From contig NZ_LIPF01000007.1 in NCBI RefSeq assembly GCF_001905385.1, positions 372,001-436,000 of the forward strand: a stretch of DNA of 64,000 nucleotides, read 5' to 3'. Both the position numbers and the translations under genes were made by a program. The notes under the pieces are model-generated. The model did not search any database. It was not told the origin of the DNA and was given only the letters and a program-made list of their open reading frames with translations. Within the stretch, counting starts at the first letter, position 1. Each line of letters starts with the position of its first letter. Shown in pieces: positions 61,109-64,000 of the stretch. This DNA is from Streptomyces sp. CB02414. Its GTDB lineage: Bacteria > Actinomycetota > Actinomycetes > Streptomycetales > Streptomycetaceae.

Positions 61109-62932
61109 CTACTCGGGGCCCTGCTCCTCGATGGCGGCCGGGCGCGACTGCGCGGCGCGGATGCGCTCGACGTCGAGCTTGAGGCCGCGGTCGAATCGGT
61201 AGACGCCGTTCTGCTCCTGGAAGACGTCAGTCAGCTGCGTGTAGCAGTAGCCGAACATGTCGCGGTCCGACAGGAGCACTTCGGTGAGTCCGGCGAACCG
61301 CTCGTGGAACTCCTCCTCGTTGCGGACGCGTTCGCCGTAGCCCCAGGAGACGGTGCGGTCCTCGCCGGACCGGTCGGCGGCCGCCTCCGGGTCCCACCAG
61401 ATGCCGCCGAACTCGCTGACGAAGTAGGGCTGTCCGCGGTAGGGCTGGGAGTAGGGGGCGCCGTTGTCGTAGGCGTTGACGAAGGGGGCGTCCTTGGCGA
61501 GGCCGGACATGAGCTCCCGGAAGGCGGCCGGGTCCTGCTCGTAGTTGTGGGCGTCGTAGATGTCGGTCTCGGGGACGCGGTGGGCGTAGCCGGAGGCGTC
61601 GATGACCGGGCGGGTGGTGTCCATGGCCTTGGTGGCGAGGAACATCGCGCGGGTCACGTCGTCCAGGGTCGTGACGCGGTCGTGGAGCTTCTGGTAGGTC
61701 TCGTTGAGCGGGCACCAGCCGATGATCGACGGGTGCGAGTAGTCGCGTTCGAGGGCTTCCAGCCACTGGGCGACGTAGGAGGCGTCGGGTCGCTGGTTGT
61801 CGCCGGAGGAGCCGCCGATTTCGCAGCCCCAGTCGCCGAACTCGCCCCAGACCAGGTAGCCGAGGCGGTCGGCGTGGTACAGGAAGCGCTCCTCGAAGAC
61901 CTTCTGGTGCAGCCGGGCGCCGTTGAAGCCGGCCGCCATGGCCAGCTCGATGTCCCGCACCAGTGCCTCGTCGGTCGGGGCGGTCATCAGCCCGTCCGGG
62001 TACCAGCCCTGGTCGAGGACGAGGCGCTGGAAGACCGGGCGGCCGTTGAGGAGGACGGCCTTGCCGCGCAGGCCGACGGCGCGCAGACCGGCGTAGCTCT
62101 CCGCGCCGTCGACGACCTGTCCGGCGGCGTCGAGCAGTTCCAGGCGCAGGTCGTACAGGTGCGGGTCCTCGGGGCACCACTCGCGGCGCCGGCCGTCGGG
62201 CACCGGCAGGTGCAAGCGCGGGGCGAGGTCCAGGTCGGCGCGTGCCTCGGCGCGGCTCACCTCGCCGTCGGCGTCGCTGAGGACGGCGCGCACCCGGTGG
62301 CCGGGACGGTTGCCGGACAGGGGCAGCTCCACGTGGAAGGCGGAGCCGGCCAGGTCGGGGGTGATGCGGGGGCGGCGCAGGTGCAGGTCGGGGACGGGCT
62401 CGAGCCAGACGGTCTGCCAGATGCCGGTCACCCGGGTGTAGTTGCAGTCGTGGTTGGCGTACTTCACGGCCTGCTTGCCGCGGGCCTGCGGGCCGGACTT
62501 GGGGTCGCGGGCACGGACGGTGACGACGACCTCCTCCCCCGCCCCGGCCACGTCACCGAGGTCGGCGGTGAAGGGGGTGAAGCCGCCGCGGTGCCGGGCG
62601 ACCTCCCTGCCGTCGGCCCACACGGTGGTGTCGTGGTCGACGGCGCCGAAGTGCAGCAGTACGCGGCGCCCGGCCCAGGCGGCCGGCAGGGTGAGGGCGC
62701 GCCGATACCAGACGGCCTCCAGGAAGTCGGTGTCGCCGATGCCGGACAGCTCGGACTCGGGCGGGAAGGGCACGAGGATCTCGCCGGTCAGTTCGCGCTC
62801 CAGGAGGCCGCGTTCGAGTCCGCTGTCGCCTCGGTCGGTCTCGAACTGCCAGTCGCCGTTCAGGTTGAGCCAGTCGCGGCGCACGAACTGCGGTCGCGGG
62901 TACTCCGGGCGCGGGGCGGAGTGAGTGGGCAC
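61109..62932 (-). CDS. glycoside hydrolase family 2 (beta-galactosidase/glucuronidase-like)
   Basis: A 607-residue enzyme with the three GH2 domains: a sugar-binding jelly roll (about 15-185), an Ig-like domain (about 185-290) and a catalytic barrel. The acid/base Glu411 is in IIGWCPLNE and the nucleophile Glu507 is in FVSEFGGIW. It has no signal peptide. GTG 62932 has GGAG at 5 bp. The gene follows two sugar ABC permease genes in the same direction, so it probably cuts an imported oligosaccharide. The exact sugar linkage is unknown. Confidence 0.9.
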   Translation of the reverse strand: MPTHSAPRPEYPRPQFVRRDWLNLNGDWQFETDRGDSGLERGLLERELTGEILVPFPPESELSGIGDTDFLEAVWYRRALTLPAAWAGRRVLLHFGAVDHDTTVWADGREVARHRGGFTPFTADLGDVAGAGEEVVVTVRARDPKSGPQARGKQAVKYANHDCNYTRVTGIWQTVWLEPVPDLHLRRPRITPDLAGSAFHVELPLSGNRPGHRVRAVLSDADGEVSRAEARADLDLAPRLHLPVPDGRRREWCPEDPHLYDLRLELLDAAGQVVDGAESYAGLRAVGLRGKAVLLNGRPVFQRLVLDQGWYPDGLMTAPTDEALVRDIELAMAAGFNGARLHQKVFEERFLYHADRLGYLVWGEFGDWGCEIGGSSGDNQRPDASYVAQWLEALERDYSHPSIIGWCPLNETYQKLHDRVTTLDDVTRAMFLATKAMDTTRPVIDASGYAHRVPETDIYDAHNYEQDPAAFRELMSGLAKDAPFVNAYDNGAPYSQPYRGQPYFVSEFGGIWWDPEAAADRSGEDRTVSWGYGERVRNEEEFHERFAGLTEVLLSDRDMFGYCYTQLTDVFQEQNGVYRFDRGLKLDVERIRAAQSRPAAIEEQGPE

Positions 62933-63000
62933 ACATGCTCCAGTCGATCGGTGGGCCGGCGCGGAAGGCACCGGACCCGTGGGTACAGCCGGGGTGAGGG

Positions 63001-63900
63001 TCAGGAGCCGCCGAGGCCGGTGGTGGCCACGGAGTTGACGATGCGGCGCTGGAAGAGGAGGAAGACCACGATCAGCGGCAGCGCGGCGAGCAGGGCGGAG
63101 GCCATGGACTGCGCGTACTGGATGCCGTAGGCGTCCTTGACGGTGGCCAGGCCCACCGGGAGGGTCATCAGGTCGGGATCGTTGGTGACGATGAAGGGCC
63201 ACATGAAGTTGTTCCACGCGCCGATGAAGACGAAGATCGCCACCGCCGCCACGATCGGCCGCGACAGGGGCAGCACGATCGACCGGAAGACCCGGAACTC
63301 GGAGGCGCCGTCGATCCGGGCCGCCTCCTCCAGTTCCTTGGGGATCGCGTCGAAGAACCGCTTGAGGATGAAGACCATCATCGGCGCGACGACCTGGGGC
63401 AGGATGACCGCCGCGTAGGTGTCGACCATGTTGAACAGGGTCATCTGGTCGAACAGCGGCACGACGAGCAGCTGCGGCGGGACCATGATGGCGGCGACGG
63501 TGACGCCGAGCAGCGCCCGGCGGCCGCGGAAGGTGCCGCGCGAGAAGCCGTACGCGGCGAGGGTGGAGACCGCGACGGTGATCAGGGTGACCAGGGCGGA
63601 GATCAGGAAGCTGTTGAAGGCCCAGACGGTGACGTTCCCGCGTTCCAGTATCTGCTGGTAGGCGTCGAGGGTGAAGGCGCCCTTGAACGGGGAGAGCCCG
63701 GTGGTGTTGATGTCCTCCTCGCTCTGCACCGAGGTGATGACCGCCCACACGAACGGCAGCAGCCAGACGACGGCGAGGACGACGAGTGCCGTGCCGGCCA
63801 GGACGCGGGGCAGCCGGCCGTGGCCGAGGAGCAGGGGCGAGCCGGCCGCTTCGCGGAGTGGAAGGCGCCGGGCGCGGAGGGAGGTGGCGGTGGCGGACAC
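63001..63900 (-). CDS. sugar ABC transporter permease (MalG-type)
   Basis: A 299-residue inner-membrane permease with six helices and the coupling loop EEAARIDGASEFRVFRSIVLP (read as EEAARIDGA and FRSIVLP). The GTG start has GGAGG upstream and lies 3 bp before the upstream gene's stop codon is reached on the minus strand, so the two permeases are coupled. The binding protein is expected beyond the window. Confidence 0.9.
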   Translation of the reverse strand: MSATATSLRARRLPLREAAGSPLLLGHGRLPRVLAGTALVVLAVVWLLPFVWAVITSVQSEEDINTTGLSPFKGAFTLDAYQQILERGNVTVWAFNSFLISALVTLITVAVSTLAAYGFSRGTFRGRRALLGVTVAAIMVPPQLLVVPLFDQMTLFNMVDTYAAVILPQVVAPMMVFILKRFFDAIPKELEEAARIDGASEFRVFRSIVLPLSRPIVAAVAIFVFIGAWNNFMWPFIVTNDPDLMTLPVGLATVKDAYGIQYAQSMASALLAALPLIVVFLLFQRRIVNSVATTGLGGS

Positions 63901-63902
63901 GG

Positions 63903-64000
63903 TCAGTCCTCCCGGCGGAAGAGGCGGAGCTGCACGAGCGAGACGACGACGATCAGGGCGAAGAAGAGGTACGAGATGGCGGAGGCGTAGCCGAGGCGGT
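63903..64000 (-). CDS. sugar ABC transporter permease (MalF-type), C-terminal fragment
   Basis: The reverse strand reads LGYASAISYLFFALIVVVSL then VQLRLFRRED and a stop. A last transmembrane helix followed by a short basic tail is typical of MalF-like permeases. Only this end lies in the window. Confidence 0.75.
   Translation of the reverse strand, partial: RLGYASAISYLFFALIVVVSLVQLRLFRRED

Overview
The window looks like Streptomyces chromosome. It has very high GC with strong third-position bias, many GTG starts, GGAG-type ribosome sites, and typical actinomycete regulators and sites: a DasR-type site, CebR-type boxes and a perfect parS. The order htpG - SGNH lipase - GlxA regulator - GAPDH - cyclophilin (51.7-57.4 kb) matches, from memory, the S. 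coelicolor SCO7510-SCO7516 neighbourhood on a chromosome arm; that was not checked by alignment. I saw no rRNA, tRNA, CRISPR array, insertion sequence or prophage. No stretch over 300 bp lacks a gene except 51422-51731, which holds a leader peptide and a terminator.

Layout. 0-2.7 kb: two coupled DUF4139 genes, the first cut by the window edge. 2.7-9.5 kb: DUF3500 protein, amidase with divergent TetR, DUF998 and GtrA membrane proteins, a hydrolase-TetR operon and an ArsR-VOC operon. 9.5-10.3 kb: secreted LPMO (AA10) behind a DasR-type site. 10.4-16.7 kb: MoxR ATPase, VWA protein, ATP-grasp enzyme and S15-type hydrolase. 16.7-19.1 kb: NUDIX, HIT and secreted GH64 beta-1,3-glucanase. 19.2-25.3 kb: a ceb-type cello-oligosaccharide locus (GH1, two permeases, binding protein, divergent LacI regulator). 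25.3-28.8 kb: HAD, DUF6083, parS, two GNATs and a methyltransferase. 28.9-33.5 kb: an overlapping operon of three PLP enzymes, one carrying a rhodanese domain, preceded by a SnoaL-like gene. 33.7-39.9 kb: P-loop kinase, 67-aa secreted peptide, secreted GDPD, Ku, small conserved ORF, SpoIIE-type phosphatase and CBS-BON protein. 40-46 kb: dgdR-dgdA pair, MMPL exporter, winged-helix protein. 46.2-50.1 kb: two divergent MFS transporters, an acetyltransferase and a TetR that share a 20-bp promoter element. 50.1-53.6 kb: YeeE/YedE transporter with a Cys-containing leader, then htpG. 53.8-61.1 kb: lipase, GlxA regulator, gap, cyclophilin, a GCS2 ligase/class II amidotransferase pair, and a TauD dioxygenase with its own leader ORF. 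61.1-64 kb: GH2 enzyme with sugar ABC permeases running off the edge.

Three themes recur. The first is polysaccharide use: LPMO, GH64, GH1 plus ABC, and GH2 plus ABC, with recognisable operators for three of the four. The second is sulfur chemistry: the cysteine-synthase-rhodanese fusion, the YedE transporter, the TauD enzyme, and possibly the gamma-glutamyl pair. The third is small local regulators with palindromic operators. The best candidates for undescribed biology are the three-PLP-enzyme operon and the two leaderless Cys-containing leader ORFs in front of sulfur genes.
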